Translations under genes and position numbers: made by a program
Notes under the pieces: model-generated
Told to the model about the DNA's origin: nothing
The model's database searches: none
The model's input: only the letters and a program-made list of their open reading frames with translations
Source of the DNA: Ferruginibacter sp. HRS2-29
GTDB lineage: Bacteria > Bacteroidota > Bacteroidia > Chitinophagales > Chitinophagaceae
Length of the DNA: 64,000 nt
Assembly: GCF_024343615.1 (NCBI RefSeq)
Contig: NZ_RJUB01000126.1
Span: forward strand, 1-64,000
Direction: 5' to 3'
Shown: in pieces, positions 35,074 to 44,876 of the stretch
Numbering within the stretch: the stretch's first letter is position 1
How the letters are laid out: each line of letters starts with the position of its first letter

Positions 35074-36654
35074 CTTAAAAGCGTTGATTAACCCGTTCGT
35101 AGAAGAATCATGAGAAGAGATCTCAGTGCTTCCATCCAGTTCCGGTAATACTTTTTTCGCCAGTACTTTTCCAAGTTCCACGCCAAACTGATCGAAGCTG
35201 TAGATGTTCCAGATCACCCCCTGAACAAATATTTTATGCTCGTAAAGTGCAGTCAGCTGACCGAGTGTATAGGGCGTTATTTCTTTCAGTAAAAACGAAT
35301 TGGTTGGCCTGTTCCCTTCAAACACCCTGTATACATCAGCATTGGAAGCCCCGTTCATCAAGGCTTCTGTTTGTGCAAAGAAATTGCTCAGTAAAATAGG
35401 ATGGTGCCCGCCGATAGGATTGTGGCTGATGGCCGGCGCAATGAAATCTGCCGGTATCACCTGGTTGCCCTGATGAATGAGTTGATAGAATGCATGCTGG
35501 CCATTTGTTCCGGGTTCGCCCCAGATCACCGGCCCGGTGGCATACGTTACGCGTTCACCATTACGGTCTACATATTTACCATTACTTTCCATATTTCCCT
35601 GCTGGAAATATGCGGCAAAACGGTGCAGGTATTGATCGTAAGGAAGAATGGCTTCTGTGCGTGTGCCATAAAAATTGCCATACCAGATGCCCAGCACGGC
35701 CATGATCACCGGGATATTTTTATTGAATTCCGTATTCAGAAAATGCTGGTCGGTGGCATGCGCCCCTTTGAGTAACTGTTCGAAATGATCATACCCGATC
35801 GTAAGCGCAATCGACAAACCGATAGCGCTCCAAAGGCTGTAACGGCCGCCCACCCAGTCCCAGAACACGAACATGTTTTCCGGAGCGATGCCGAATTTCA
35901 CCACGTCTTTTTCATTGGTGCTGAGCGCCGCAAAATGTTTGGCGATATGCGCTTCATCTTTTGCAGCCGCCAGGAACCACTCACGGGCGGTATTCGCATT
36001 GGTCATGGTTTCCTGTGTGGTAAACGTTTTGCTCGCTACCAGGAACAAGGTTTCTTCAGGAGTTATCTTTTTGAATGTTTCGGCAATATGCGTGCCGTCG
36101 ATATTACTTACAAAATAAGGCTGGATGCCTTCTACCCAATATGGTTTCAGGGCTTCGGTCACCATCACCGGGCCAAGATCGCTGCCGCCGATGCCGATAT
36201 TGACAATGTATTTTATTTTTTTACCGGTGTAACCTTTCCATTCCCCGCTGTGGATCTTTGCACAAAAATCTTTCATTTGTTTTTGCACCGCCTGCACATC
36301 CGGCATGATATCCTTACCATCCAATACTACCGGTTTACCCGAAAAATTGCGTAAAGCCGTATGCAGCACTGCTCTTCCCTCAGTTTCATTGATCTTTTCC
36401 CCGGCAAACATCGCATCGATCGCATCCTTCAGGTTGCAGTCATTCGCCAGTTGCAACAGGAGTTCCAGCGTATTTTCGTTGAAAATGTTTTTCGAATAAT
36501 CAAATATGATATCTTCAAAACGAAGGTGGTGTTTTTTAAAACGATCAGCATCTGCTGCAAACAATTCCTTCATCTGCACAGGCTGCATCTCTTCAAAATG
36601 CTGTGACAACGATTGCCATGATGGAGTAGTGGTGGGGTTAATTTTTGGAAACAT
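35056..36654 (-). CDS. pgi: Glucose-6-phosphate isomerase
   Basis: 532 residues. The signatures [22 protein letters not shown] (about 155), the active-site region [19 protein letters not shown] (about 265) and the C-terminal [26 protein letters not shown] are all present. It interconverts glucose-6-phosphate and fructose-6-phosphate in the cytoplasm. It is a single gene on the minus strand. The 264 bases between its start and the threonine aldolase hold AATTAAGAATTAAAAATT simple repeats and no other gene. Confidence 0.97.
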   Translation of the reverse strand: MFPKINPTTTPSWQSLSQHFEEMQPVQMKELFAADADRFKKHHLRFEDIIFDYSKNIFNENTLELLLQLANDCNLKDAIDAMFAGEKINETEGRAVLHTALRNFSGKPVVLDGKDIMPDVQAVQKQMKDFCAKIHSGEWKGYTGKKIKYIVNIGIGGSDLGPVMVTEALKPYWVEGIQPYFVSNIDGTHIAETFKKITPEETLFLVASKTFTTQETMTNANTAREWFLAAAKDEAHIAKHFAALSTNEKDVVKFGIAPENMFVFWDWVGGRYSLWSAIGLSIALTIGYDHFEQLLKGAHATDQHFLNTEFNKNIPVIMAVLGIWYGNFYGTRTEAILPYDQYLHRFAAYFQQGNMESNGKYVDRNGERVTYATGPVIWGEPGTNGQHAFYQLIHQGNQVIPADFIAPAISHNPIGGHHPILLSNFFAQTEALMNGASNADVYRVFEGNRPTNSFLLKEITPYTLGQLTALYEHKIFVQGVIWNIYSFDQFGVELGKVLAKKVLPELDGSTEISSHDSSTNGLINAFKKVNGE

Positions 36655-36918
36655 AAAGACAATTAAGAATTAAAAATTACGAATTACGAATGGGTTACAT
36701 TCAAAATCCGGTTTGCTAAGTTACTAATCAATTGAGAATTAAAAATTAAGAATTAAGAATGCAGATCATTTAAGATCAGCACTGGAAAATAAAAAAGGTT
36801 GCAGAAGTGCAACCTGTACTATGTTCGTGGAGTAGTAAAATCTTCCAAGGTTTCACTATTGACTCATTCACCCATTGACGCATCATACATCATAGATCAT
36901 AGATCATCCATCATAGAT

Positions 36919-37938
36919 TTACTCCATCGTGTGAATGAGCTGGATCAGCCGGTTTACCATTTCATTTACAACGTCGAGGTGAAATACCATTCGTACCTGT
37001 GTGGCCGATATGGGCAGACAAAGCACCTCATATTTTTTCATGTACTCGCAAAAAGAAGCAGCAGTATAATGCCCGATGAGTTCGAATATGATGATATTAG
37101 TTTCCACAGGAAGCATTTTGCCTACAAAATCTTTCGTCAGCAAAGCTTCCGCTACCTGTTTGGCATGGATGTGATCTACCTGCAGCCGCTCGATATTATT
37201 CTGCAACGCGAATAACCCGGCAGCGGCAAGGTAACCGGCCTGTCGCATTCCGCCGCCAAAAACCTTTCTTACACGCCTCGCCTGGCGGATGAATTCAAAA
37301 TCGCCCAATAAAAGGCTTCCAATCGGAGCGCCTAAACCTTTACTTAAGCAAATTGATATACTATCAAATAATTCACCATATTGCAAGGTTGTTTCTCCGG
37401 TTTGGGATAAAGCATTAAATAATCTTGCTCCATCAAGGTGTAACTTCAGGTCATGCTTAAGACAAATTGTTTTAATATCCTGAATATCAATTATTTTATA
37501 AATGCTACCTCCACCTCTGTTTGCAGTATTTTCCAGCACTACCAGCCTGCTTACAGCTTTGTGGATATCGTCCGGGTTTATCGATTCTTCCACCTGCGGG
37601 GCAGTGATCCGGCCGCGGTCACCCTGGATCGCTTTTACCTGGCTGCCGCTATTGGAAGCAATGCCCCCGCCTTCATATATATATACATGGCTGCTGGCCT
37701 CGCAGATCACTTCATCACCGGGACGGGTATGACATTTTATCCCGATCTGATTGGTCATGGTACCGCTCGGGCAAAATAAAGCGGCTTCCATGCCGAACAT
37801 ATTCCGGGCATAGTCTTCCAGTTCGTTTATCGTAGGGTCTTCCCCGAAAACATCATCCCCGACTTTCGCCTGCATCATCGCAAGCAGCATGGCTTCGGAA
37901 GGTTTTGTAAATGTGTCTGATCGTAAGTCTGTTATCAC
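36919..37938 (-). CDS. ltaE: Low-specificity threonine aldolase
   Basis: 339 residues, PLP fold type [19 protein letters not shown] at the N-terminus, [18 protein letters not shown] near 50-65, [10 protein letters not shown] near 167, and [19 protein letters not shown] with the PLP Lys near 197. It cleaves threonine or allo-threonine to glycine and acetaldehyde. Full length, transcribed away from rpoD. Confidence 0.95.
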   Translation of the reverse strand: MITDLRSDTFTKPSEAMLLAMMQAKVGDDVFGEDPTINELEDYARNMFGMEAALFCPSGTMTNQIGIKCHTRPGDEVICEASSHVYIYEGGGIASNSGSQVKAIQGDRGRITAPQVEESINPDDIHKAVSRLVVLENTANRGGGSIYKIIDIQDIKTICLKHDLKLHLDGARLFNALSQTGETTLQYGELFDSISICLSKGLGAPIGSLLLGDFEFIRQARRVRKVFGGGMRQAGYLAAAGLFALQNNIERLQVDHIHAKQVAEALLTKDFVGKMLPVETNIIIFELIGHYTAASFCEYMKKYEVLCLPISATQVRMVFHLDVVNEMVNRLIQLIHTME

Positions 37939-38416
37939 AATTAAGAATTAAAAATTAAGAATTAAAAATGTTGGAGGTCTCAAATATCAGTATTTTTTTA
38001 ACTCAAAGCCCAAACTACACGGAGTGCTAAAATTTTCTTTCCTAATGTAACTACTATCCCGGCCACCCTTTAAACCCCTAAACCCTCTCAACTTTCTCAA
38101 CCCTAATCCCTAATCCGGCTTTATTGTCGCTGCACCTCAGGCAATGTTAAGATTTACGACACTTTTCGTCTGTTTCATTGTTACAACACTAAATGGATTG
38201 ATTTTTGCTGTATAAGAAAGTGTTGTTATAAGGAATTTTCGGGACAATGTTATACACCACTTATCCCTTTTTTTCGATAACATTATGAAATACAACTTTT
38301 ACGTATTACCTTTGCGAACGATTTTTGTTGGTTTTTTGGTCAATTTCCCCTAATTGCAACATTTTCCCAATAATTATTGTCTATAGAGTGTACATTTCTG
38401 AATTTAATACTATACA
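37939..38416. promoter_or_regulatory. Long rpoD upstream region
   Basis: 478 bases without a gene. The left part holds AATTAAGAATTAAAAATT repeats. TACCTTTG at 38307-38314 fits the TAnnTTTG -7 box, without a clear -33 TTTG, leaving a leader of about 95 bases. TGTTATAAGG/ATGTTATACACC-like repeats lie at 38220-38265. Nothing else was recognised. Confidence 0.4.
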
Positions 38417-39274
38417 ATGAGGCAACTTAAGATCGCTACCCAGATTACCAACAGAGATTCACAGGCTGTTGAGAAATATCTGCAGGAGATTTCAAAAATT
38501 TCAATGATCACCCCCGAAGAGGAAACCATCCTGGCGCAAAAGATAAAGATGGGTGATCAACGTGCACTGGACAAACTGGTGCAGGCTAACCTTCGTTTCG
38601 TGGTTTCCGTTGCAAAACAATATCAACACCAGGGTCTTTCATTAAGTGACCTGATCAATGAAGGGAATCTCGGTCTGATCAAAGCCGCTCAGCGTTTTGA
38701 TGAAACCAAAGGTTTCAAATTCATCTCTTATGCCGTTTGGTGGATCCGTCAGTCTATCCTCCAGGCTTTGGCCGAACAGGGCAGGTTGGTACGTTTGCCA
38801 CAAAACAAGATCGGTACTTACAATAAAGCGAACAAAGCTTACATGGCCTTTGAACAGGAACATGAAAGGGAACCATCTACCGAAGAACTGGCAGAACTCC
38901 TCGAAATGAGCGAAACCGAGATCAACAACATTTTCCAGAGCAATACCCGTCATACTTCCCTCGATGCACCGGTGCATGAAGCAGAAGATGTGGCGATGGG
39001 CGACCTGCTGAAAGGTGGTGATGAAACCGATGAAGACGTAATGCACGATTCATTGAAAAATGAAATTCGCCGCGTACTGAAATCACTTTCTCCACGTGAA
39101 GCAGAGATCGTAAATGCTTACTTCGGACTGGATGGCGAAAATGGAGTTACCATCGAACAGATTGGGCAGAAATATGATCTTACGAAAGAACGTATCCGCC
39201 AGATCAAGGAAAGGGCCATCAAACGCCTGCAGAAAGCAAGGTACAGTGGTGCGCTGAAAGCGTATCTAGGCTAA
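38417..39274 (+). CDS. rpoD: Primary RNA polymerase sigma factor (RpoD/SigA)
   Basis: 285 residues, the short form found in Bacteroidota that lacks region 1.1. Region 1.2 is at 16-45 (VEKYLQEISKISMITPEEE). Region 2 has NLRFVVSVAKQYQHQGLSLSDLINEGNLGLIKAAQRFD and the promoter-melting KFISYAVWWIRQSI. Region 3 includes RLPQNK, and region 4 ends TIEQIGQKYDLTKERIRQIKERAI. It directs transcription from TTTG-N19-TAnnTTTG promoters such as those noted here. Confidence 0.96.
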   Translation: MRQLKIATQITNRDSQAVEKYLQEISKISMITPEEETILAQKIKMGDQRALDKLVQANLRFVVSVAKQYQHQGLSLSDLINEGNLGLIKAAQRFDETKGFKFISYAVWWIRQSILQALAEQGRLVRLPQNKIGTYNKANKAYMAFEQEHEREPSTEELAELLEMSETEINNIFQSNTRHTSLDAPVHEAEDVAMGDLLKGGDETDEDVMHDSLKNEIRRVLKSLSPREAEIVNAYFGLDGENGVTIEQIGQKYDLTKERIRQIKERAIKRLQKARYSGALKAYLG

Positions 39275-39297
39275 TTCGATCTGGATAAAAATTATAT

Positions 39298-39337
39298 AAA
39301 ACGAAAAGCTCTTCCAATTGGAAGAGCTTTTCGTTTT
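39298..39337 (+). terminator. Terminator after rpoD
   Basis: A perfect 20-bp palindrome arm: AAAACGAAAAGCTCTTCCAA faces TTGGAAGAGCTTTTCGTTTT. Confidence 0.85.
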
Positions 39338-39697
39338 TGTCAATAGTGAATAGTGAATAGTCAATAGTCAATAGTGAAACCTTTATACGTATTTCCTTTT
39401 CTTGCAGATTTTCCCTGCGCAAACTTTGCTCTCTCTTTTCTCAGCGCCTGCCCCGCTGAATGGCGTGGGTTTAAGAAAAAGTTCTTAATCTTAAAATTTC
39501 AAAAGAATAAAAAACTTTCGCACAGAAGCTTTGCAAACGATCAACAACCTGCAACCCGTCACCCGCAACTACTGAAAAAAAGTAGCTGATAATTTTTACA
39601 ACTCTCAAAGGTTTCACTATTCACTATTCACTATTCACTATTCACCATTCACTAAATATACCGTGTGCAGGGTATAACTTCGCCTATCCCTCCCCGT
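39338..39697. repeat. Repeat-filled gap between rpoD and the FGE-fold gene
   Basis: Simple repeats GTCAATAGTGAATAG lie at 39338-39378 and their complement TTCACTATTCACTATTCAC at 39611-39655, so the two ends are inverted. The middle contains AGCGCCTGCCCCGCTGAATGGCGTGGG-like sequence (39443-39469), also found near 56457. No supported gene. Confidence 0.55.
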
Positions 39698-39732
39698 TAC
39701 ATTTGTAAAAAACTAAAAACATTTTTACAAAT
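39698..39732 (+). promoter_or_regulatory. -7 box and leader hairpin of the FGE-fold gene
   Basis: TACATTTG (39698-39705) fits TAnnTTTG. ATTTGTAAAAA (39701-39711) is perfectly complementary to TTTTTACAAAT (39722-39732), whose last bases are the start codon. The hairpin could cover the start. Confidence 0.45.
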
Positions 39733-41131
39733 GAAAGCATTCTACATTTTCCTTGCATCGCTGCTGGTATTTACCACAACCGGCTTTACCAATAACATCA
39801 GCGTTTCCACCGCAACCTTGAGTGGACAGAATACAAGTGCACATACAGAGATCATCAACTTCAACGTGGCGTGGGACAACAGCTGGCGCACTTCCACCAA
39901 CGAAAATAATTACGACGGTGCCTGGATATTTGTAAAGTTCCGCAAACAGGGTACTACCGACTGGCGTCATTGCACCATCAGCGGAACCGGCTTTACTGCT
40001 GCAACAGGGGCCACCTTCTCGGTGCCTGCAGATGGTAAAGGCGCTTTCATTTATCGCTCTGCAAATGGTATCGGTAATGTTAGCTATACCGGCAACCAGC
40101 TCGTGTGGAACTATGGCGCTGATGGAATCCTCGACAACGAAACCGTGGAGATCCGCGTGTTTGCGTTGGAAATGGTATACATCCCTTCCGGTAGCTTTTA
40201 CCTCGGCAGCGGTGGTACGGAAAGTTTTGCTTTCTCCAACGGTTCGGGTTCCGCTCCATACCTGGTAGCAGATGCGTCGGCTATTAACACGGGTACCACT
40301 ACAGGTACGCTCAACTATGGTGGCAACGGAACCGGCAGCCCCATACCGGCTACTTTTCCTACCGGCTTCAATGCTTTCTGGATCATGAAATATGAAGCTA
40401 CACAGCAACAATACGCCGATTTTTTAAATCATATCGATCAGGCCAGGGCAACTGTGTTGAACACTTCGCCGGCAAGTGTAACCGGCAGCCATCCAGGGTT
40501 TACGCCGGTTGCGGGCGAAAAATCCGTTTCCCAGGTAGGATTCAGGTTTAATGGGGCATTGGCTGACTGGTCGGGCCTGCGACCGCTATCCGAAATGGAA
40601 TTTGAAAAAGCCTGCCGTGGTTACAATACACCGGCTGTGGCCAATGAATATGTTTGGGGAACTACTACCATAGTACCGCTGGTAACGGTTACCAATGCAG
40701 GGCTTGCCAACGAAACAGTAGCTACACCTGTAAATGCCAACGCCAACATACAAAGCGGCATCAGTGTATTTACCCGTGCCGGTTTATTTGCCCGCACTAC
40801 CGGTTCTACCCGCGAACTCAGCGGTGGTACCTATTACGGCGTGATGAACATGGGCGATAATGTTGAAGAGATCACCATCTACACCGGTTCCACTTTTGGC
40901 AGAGCCATCAGCGCAACCGTGCATGGCGATGGCTACCTGGAGAATGATGGGTATACCGATATCGCCGCCTGGCGCGATCACCGTGCATTCGGCATGAGAG
41001 GCGGAAGTTATATTTCCCCGCTTGCGAATGCCCGTACTTCCGACAGGGTGGCTGCAGCCTTTTTCTCCAGCTATCCGAGCGACAACGTGGGTGCAGGCCA
41101 TGGCGCCCGTCTTGTGAGAACAGCCCCTTAA
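39731..41131 (+). CDS. Secreted protein with FGE/SUMF1-like fold
   Basis: 466 residues from the ATG at 39731, signal peptide 1-18. Residues about 20-160 form a beta-domain (INFNVAWDNSWRTS). About 165-466 resemble the formylglycine-generating-enzyme fold: MVYIPSGSFYLGSG, FWIMKYEATQQQYADFLN, LRPLSEMEFEKACRGYNT, FGMRGGSYISPLANARTSDR, GHGARLVRT. The active-site cysteines of true FGE in the C-terminal part are absent, so sulfatase activation is unlikely. A structural or binding role is inferred. Confidence 0.82.
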   Translation: MKAFYIFLASLLVFTTTGFTNNISVSTATLSGQNTSAHTEIINFNVAWDNSWRTSTNENNYDGAWIFVKFRKQGTTDWRHCTISGTGFTAATGATFSVPADGKGAFIYRSANGIGNVSYTGNQLVWNYGADGILDNETVEIRVFALEMVYIPSGSFYLGSGGTESFAFSNGSGSAPYLVADASAINTGTTTGTLNYGGNGTGSPIPATFPTGFNAFWIMKYEATQQQYADFLNHIDQARATVLNTSPASVTGSHPGFTPVAGEKSVSQVGFRFNGALADWSGLRPLSEMEFEKACRGYNTPAVANEYVWGTTTIVPLVTVTNAGLANETVATPVNANANIQSGISVFTRAGLFARTTGSTRELSGGTYYGVMNMGDNVEEITIYTGSTFGRAISATVHGDGYLENDGYTDIAAWRDHRAFGMRGGSYISPLANARTSDRVAAAFFSSYPSDNVGAGHGARLVRTAP

Positions 41132-41175
41132 TTAATTATTGATTATGTAGTGGAAAATGTTTTTACCAGTCTAAG

Positions 41176-41244
41176 CTGTCAGCCTGAGCTTGTCGAAGGC
41201 AGGATTAAGTCTGGAGTTAGCCTTCGACAAGCTCAGGCTGACAG
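41176..41244. repeat. CTGTCAGCCTGAGC palindrome pair, copy 1
   Basis: A 25-base arm at 41176-41200 and its perfect complement at 41220-41244, separated by 19 bases. The same arm recurs at 50530, 54843 (array) and 60183. It is located after the FGE-fold gene and may terminate transcription. Confidence 0.85.
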
Positions 41245-41295
41245 TCGGAGAATAAACGCCGGTAGATCAAACGCACTGCTACTAAAAATTACAAC

Positions 41296-42357
41296 ATGAA
41301 ACAACTGATGATTTTCGTATGGTTGTGGGGGAGTGGAATTACAGTCGCATCAGCGCAGAACAATACCATCTTTGGTGGCGGCAATGCAGATGGCTGGGAT
41401 AAAACATCCTTTCAACAGGCGTCCAATAATATTTTTACAGGAGGGAACGGTGATGGCATCAGCATAACGTTATTTGCGCAGGCAGGTAACAACATATTTA
41501 CCGGTGGCAATGGTGATGGCTGGGACAAAACCTCCTTTGCGCAAGCCGGCAACAATATCTTCACCGGCAGCGCCGGCGATGGATGGAGCAGCACTTCCTT
41601 TGCACAGCCCGCCAATGCTATTTTTGGCGGCGGCATCGGCGACGGCTGGGACAAGACTTCGTACGCTCAACCACTCAACGCCATTTTTGGCGGAGGCGCG
41701 GGTGATGGCTGGGATAAGACATCCTTTGCTCAACCGGAAAACAATATCTTCTTTGGTGGGGTGGGTGATGGCTGGGCCTCGGCGTATCGTCCACAGGGGC
41801 CGTTGCCTGTTACGTTTGAATATTTCACCGCAACAAAACTGAACACCCCGGCTTCTTTGCTGAAATGGAAAACAGCGCAGGAACTCAACAGCGCTACGTT
41901 TGAAATAGAACGCAGCAGTGATGCACTCACCTTCGCGAAGATCGGCAGTGTAGCAGCTGCAGGAAATTCAAACACAGCAATTGAGTATAGTTTTACAGAC
42001 AATGCGCCTATCAAAGGCCTCAACTATTACCGCATCAAACAAATTGATCTCGACGGGCATTTCGTGTACACGCCAACGAGGGTGATCAACTTCGACCAAC
42101 TGAATGCAGGATCACTGAGTTACTACCCGAATCCGACAGCCGGACTGCTCAACATCAAACTCACCGAAGCTTTGCAGAAAGAACCGAAAGTGATCAACAT
42201 TTTCAATGCCGCAGGAATGGTGGTGAATCAATTGAAAATTGCGGCAAACAGCAATAGTGTACTCATCCTTGATTTGAGTAAATATGCCAGGGGTACGTAT
42301 TTCATCCAGGTGAGAACGGCAATGGCCAATAGTACTGAACGGATTGTATTACAATAG
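41296..42357 (+). CDS. T9SS-sorted protein with seven GDGW repeats
   Basis: 353 residues. Signal peptide 1-21. Residues about 22-168 are seven tandem copies of a 21-residue unit, consensus NNIFTGGNGDGWDKTSFAQAG. A linker domain (LPVTFEYFTATKLNTPASLLKWKTAQELNSATFEIERS) is typical of T9SS proteins and is shared with the protein at 48539. The C-terminal 80 residues are a type A sorting signal (LSYYPNPTAGLLNI...ARGTYFIQV...RIVLQ). It is exported across the outer membrane and anchored or released. The repeat family is not one I recognise. Confidence 0.85.
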   Translation: MKQLMIFVWLWGSGITVASAQNNTIFGGGNADGWDKTSFQQASNNIFTGGNGDGISITLFAQAGNNIFTGGNGDGWDKTSFAQAGNNIFTGSAGDGWSSTSFAQPANAIFGGGIGDGWDKTSYAQPLNAIFGGGAGDGWDKTSFAQPENNIFFGGVGDGWASAYRPQGPLPVTFEYFTATKLNTPASLLKWKTAQELNSATFEIERSSDALTFAKIGSVAAAGNSNTAIEYSFTDNAPIKGLNYYRIKQIDLDGHFVYTPTRVINFDQLNAGSLSYYPNPTAGLLNIKLTEALQKEPKVINIFNAAGMVVNQLKIAANSNSVLILDLSKYARGTYFIQVRTAMANSTERIVLQ

Positions 42358-42464
42358 TTATCGGTTGCGGGTAGCGGGTGGGCGATCGTTCGCATAGAAA
42401 ATAAAATTTAGCTAACGATCAACCAGCCTTAACTCATCACCTGTAACCAACCTTCTTTCTTCTT

Positions 42465-42513
42465 CATACAACACGAACGGGGCGGCTTTATGGCTGCCCT
42501 TTTTCTTGTTGTA
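42465..42513 (+). terminator. Terminator after the GDGW-repeat gene
   Basis: CATACAACA...TGTTGTATG enclose GGGCGGC/GCTGCCC and a T run. A similar arrangement (CATACAAT, GGGTAGC/GCTGCCC) follows the other T9SS gene at 50455-50500. The rest of the 311-base gap shows no gene. Confidence 0.65.
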
Positions 42514-42668
42514 TGTTTAATAAAAACTTACCATTGATGTTAGTCATTTAAGGCAGGAGCATGATTTTTAGTATAATGAAAGCCAATATTTTTTTATCCC
42601 GGCAAAACTTAACCCCGTTATTTTCTATTCTTTGGAATTCATTTTTTTATGCCGCAACCAGCTTTATC

Positions 42669-43232
42669 TTACATCATAGGAGCGGGGGCTGCAGGACATG
42701 CAGGAGCGGCCTTCCTTTTCTTTGCTTTGGTATGACCCTGAACTGCTCCGGCGGGTATATCTACCAGCAATGCCAACAGGAACTGGTTCAGTTCTGGGGT
42801 ACACTCTTGACTATCTGTCTGTGCTTCTACAAAAAAACTTTCGTTGCCGTTGGTAAACGAAAAAAAGTAAACACTCAATTCTTTTTTGTTAACCAAACGG
42901 GTGCCTGCCGATTTAAAGCCGATAATACCATCCTCCGTTTCCGTTTTGGTTATTTGCTTCAGGCTGGTGCCATACGTTGTGTTGCCCGTATTATTGGCGT
43001 TGCGGCTTTGCTGGTAAAGGCCGGCAGTATTGACCACTATATTTTGCGAATTATAAATGGTAACCTTGCAAGTACCGCCTTTCCTGCTGTTGCTTTCCAG
43101 CACTACGGTTGACCTGGTTTGCGTGCTTTGCCAGCCGGCAGGAATGTTGAAGGTTGCAATGCCGAATTTGGTTTGCGACAGGAGCGTGCCGGTACAGGAT
43201 AGTAACAGGAACAGGAGAAGGTAACTTTTCAT
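42669..43232 (-). CDS. Secreted hypothetical protein
   Basis: 187 residues with a signal peptide (MKSYLLLFLLLSCTGTLLSQ). The mature part starts TKFGIATFNIPAGWQSTQ, resembling small beta-sandwich secreted proteins. It ends in a Lys/Ala/Pro-rich tail (KAKKRKAAPACPAAPAP). An open frame of similar length exists on the other strand but lacks a signal peptide and has low-quality composition. Function unknown. Confidence 0.65.
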   Translation of the reverse strand: MKSYLLLFLLLSCTGTLLSQTKFGIATFNIPAGWQSTQTRSTVVLESNSRKGGTCKVTIYNSQNIVVNTAGLYQQSRNANNTGNTTYGTSLKQITKTETEDGIIGFKSAGTRLVNKKELSVYFFSFTNGNESFFVEAQTDSQECTPELNQFLLALLVDIPAGAVQGHTKAKKRKAAPACPAAPAPMM

Positions 43233-43441
43233 ACAACTATATTTTAAATGATGAATGATTCACTCTGTAAAAATAGTTTCGTGACAAACGGATTGTAACC
43301 CCGTAAAAAGGTGATTTTTCCATACGGGGCTTACCGGAAACTTTGGGGACAGTTGCTTTAACTCAACTTTTAATTATAAATTTATCAGTAAGTCTAGGCG
43401 ATCATTTATTTTCATTCTCCTAAAAAAGGTATTTACAAACG

Positions 43442-44221
43442 ATGAAGAAAGGATATAAAATCACTTTAGTTATTCTTTTCCTGATAGGCTTTACCTATTT
43501 GTTTGCCTGCACTTCCTTCCCTTTTTTTCCTGATAAGTCAATGTGTATGACGGACAGCCAATCCCTTACAAAAACCCGTTGGAAGCAAATGGGCGGTTTT
43601 GAAAAATACACACCTGACAGTTTAAGAACGGGCTGCTGGAGTACCGCGTTGGCACAGATCGTTTATTATCATCAACTCAAGCCTTTCGGCCATGTGGAAT
43701 ATACCTCGCGGCAAAATTATAAGATCAACGAAGACCTGGACAGCACCCAATTCAATTTCAATTTATTTGCAGCGGCCATCGACAGCACCACTTCCGAGGA
43801 AACGATCAGCCAGTTAGCCCGGTATAATTATTATGCAGCACTGGCGGTTCAAAAAGACTTTGGTACAGACCGGTACATGAACAAGCTGGCCTCTGCAGAC
43901 CAGTTGGAACAACATTACAAAGTAAAAGTGAACCGTTATATAGCCTGGCATAAACTTGTTCCCAATACCCTTGGCAAACTGGAAAAGATCATTTACAATG
44001 AACTGAATGACAAACGCCCTGTTTTCCTCCATTTTGCCAACCTGAAAGACTTCGGGCATTCTGTGGTAGTGGATGGGTATTGCTACAAAGCCGGCAAATT
44101 TATGATACATACCAACCAGGGACAGGGTGGCCCCACCGACGGCTGGTACGACTTTTATAAAGGGATCTTACGGACGGATGACAATGCTCTAAGGGTGGTA
44201 TATACATTCAGGCCTTACTGA
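43442..44221 (+). CDS. C10 (streptopain)-like cysteine peptidase
   Basis: 259 residues. A hydrophobic N-terminus with Cys23 could be a lipoprotein or signal anchor. TGCWSTALAQIVYYHQLKP (Cys65) corresponds to the C10 active-site GCVATAMAQIMYYH, and FGHSVVVDGY (His206) to the catalytic His. HTNQGQGGPTDGWY corresponds to the INWGWGG region, with both Trp replaced by Gln. There is no long propeptide as in SpeB. It may be an active envelope protease or a relic fold. It is followed 36 bases later by a secreted protein on the same strand. Confidence 0.75.
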   Translation: MKKGYKITLVILFLIGFTYLFACTSFPFFPDKSMCMTDSQSLTKTRWKQMGGFEKYTPDSLRTGCWSTALAQIVYYHQLKPFGHVEYTSRQNYKINEDLDSTQFNFNLFAAAIDSTTSEETISQLARYNYYAALAVQKDFGTDRYMNKLASADQLEQHYKVKVNRYIAWHKLVPNTLGKLEKIIYNELNDKRPVFLHFANLKDFGHSVVVDGYCYKAGKFMIHTNQGQGGPTDGWYDFYKGILRTDDNALRVVYTFRPY

Positions 44222-44257
44222 TAAAAATTCCTTGCAACCGTTTCAATAAAACTTCAA

Positions 44258-44812
44258 ATGAAAATCACCTTCCTCGTTCTCACGTTCTTATTTAATTTTT
44301 TATTCATCACTGGTCAAACCAAACCTGTTCCGGCGGAAAGCTTTCTAAGCTTTTTAAACAGCTACCAGCGCGACAGTCTCGAAAATCTGTTGACGGAGGA
44401 TTTCAGGTTGGTGAGAAATTACACCAGTTTTAGTAACGATAAAAAAACATTTCTTCAGGACTATGTTCCAAATTCGAAAGCCTATCTGGGAAGCTTTGAT
44501 ATTATCAGCGTACTCAGCAATGAGGAGCCCGTTCAATATCTTGTAGAAGACAAGAGCGGATACTTCAAATACCTGAAAATAAAAAATCCCCGATGGATCA
44601 TGACATTTGCTTCTAAGGGCAATAGAATTTCGGAAGTACGGATCGATTCGACAGCATCATACTCTGCGTATATGATGGATTTTCAAAAAAAGAACGCCGC
44701 TTTTGATAAATGGATCAAAGAGAAACACCAGGAAGTTACCATGGATTCTCTTATGAAAACGGAAGGATCACTGATCAGGCTGTTGAAAGAGTATAGTGAG
44801 CAAATGAAGTAA
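44258..44812 (+). CDS. Secreted hypothetical protein, possibly NTF2/SnoaL-like
   Basis: 184 residues, signal peptide ending ITGQ. The mature part begins with a helix pair (FLSFLNSYQRDSLENLLTEDFRLV) followed by strands with RWIMTFASKGNRISEVRI. This is reminiscent of the SnoaL/NTF2 cone fold, but the match is weak. The C-terminal third is helical. It lies just downstream of the C10-like peptidase and upstream of the TlpA-like gene, so the three may be co-transcribed. Confidence 0.6.
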   Translation: MKITFLVLTFLFNFLFITGQTKPVPAESFLSFLNSYQRDSLENLLTEDFRLVRNYTSFSNDKKTFLQDYVPNSKAYLGSFDIISVLSNEEPVQYLVEDKSGYFKYLKIKNPRWIMTFASKGNRISEVRIDSTASYSAYMMDFQKKNAAFDKWIKEKHQEVTMDSLMKTEGSLIRLLKEYSEQMK

Positions 44813-44834
44813 TTTGTTTTATTGACTGAAATGA

Positions 44835-44852
44835 TATCGCCCGGGGGCGATA
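44835..44852 (+). promoter_or_regulatory. Hairpin before the TlpA-like gene
   Basis: TATCGCCC pairs with GGGCGATA across GG, ending directly before the first possible ATG (44853). This favours the later ATG at 44877 as the translated start. Confidence 0.35.
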
Positions 44853-44876
44853 ATGGTTAGCCCATATAAATACCTG

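Noticed and set aside
39374..39589. 71-codon open frame after rpoD
   Set aside because: It starts in simple repeats, shows no domain and no promoter, and contains part of a dispersed repeat.
42561..43112. 183-codon open frame on the plus strand
   Set aside because: It overlaps the minus-strand gene at 42669-43232, which has a clean signal peptide. The plus-strand product has unlikely composition.
44258..44812. Immunity protein for the neighbouring C10-like peptidase
   Set aside because: The protein has its own signal peptide and a different-looking fold. Nothing in the sequence supports an inhibitor role beyond adjacency.
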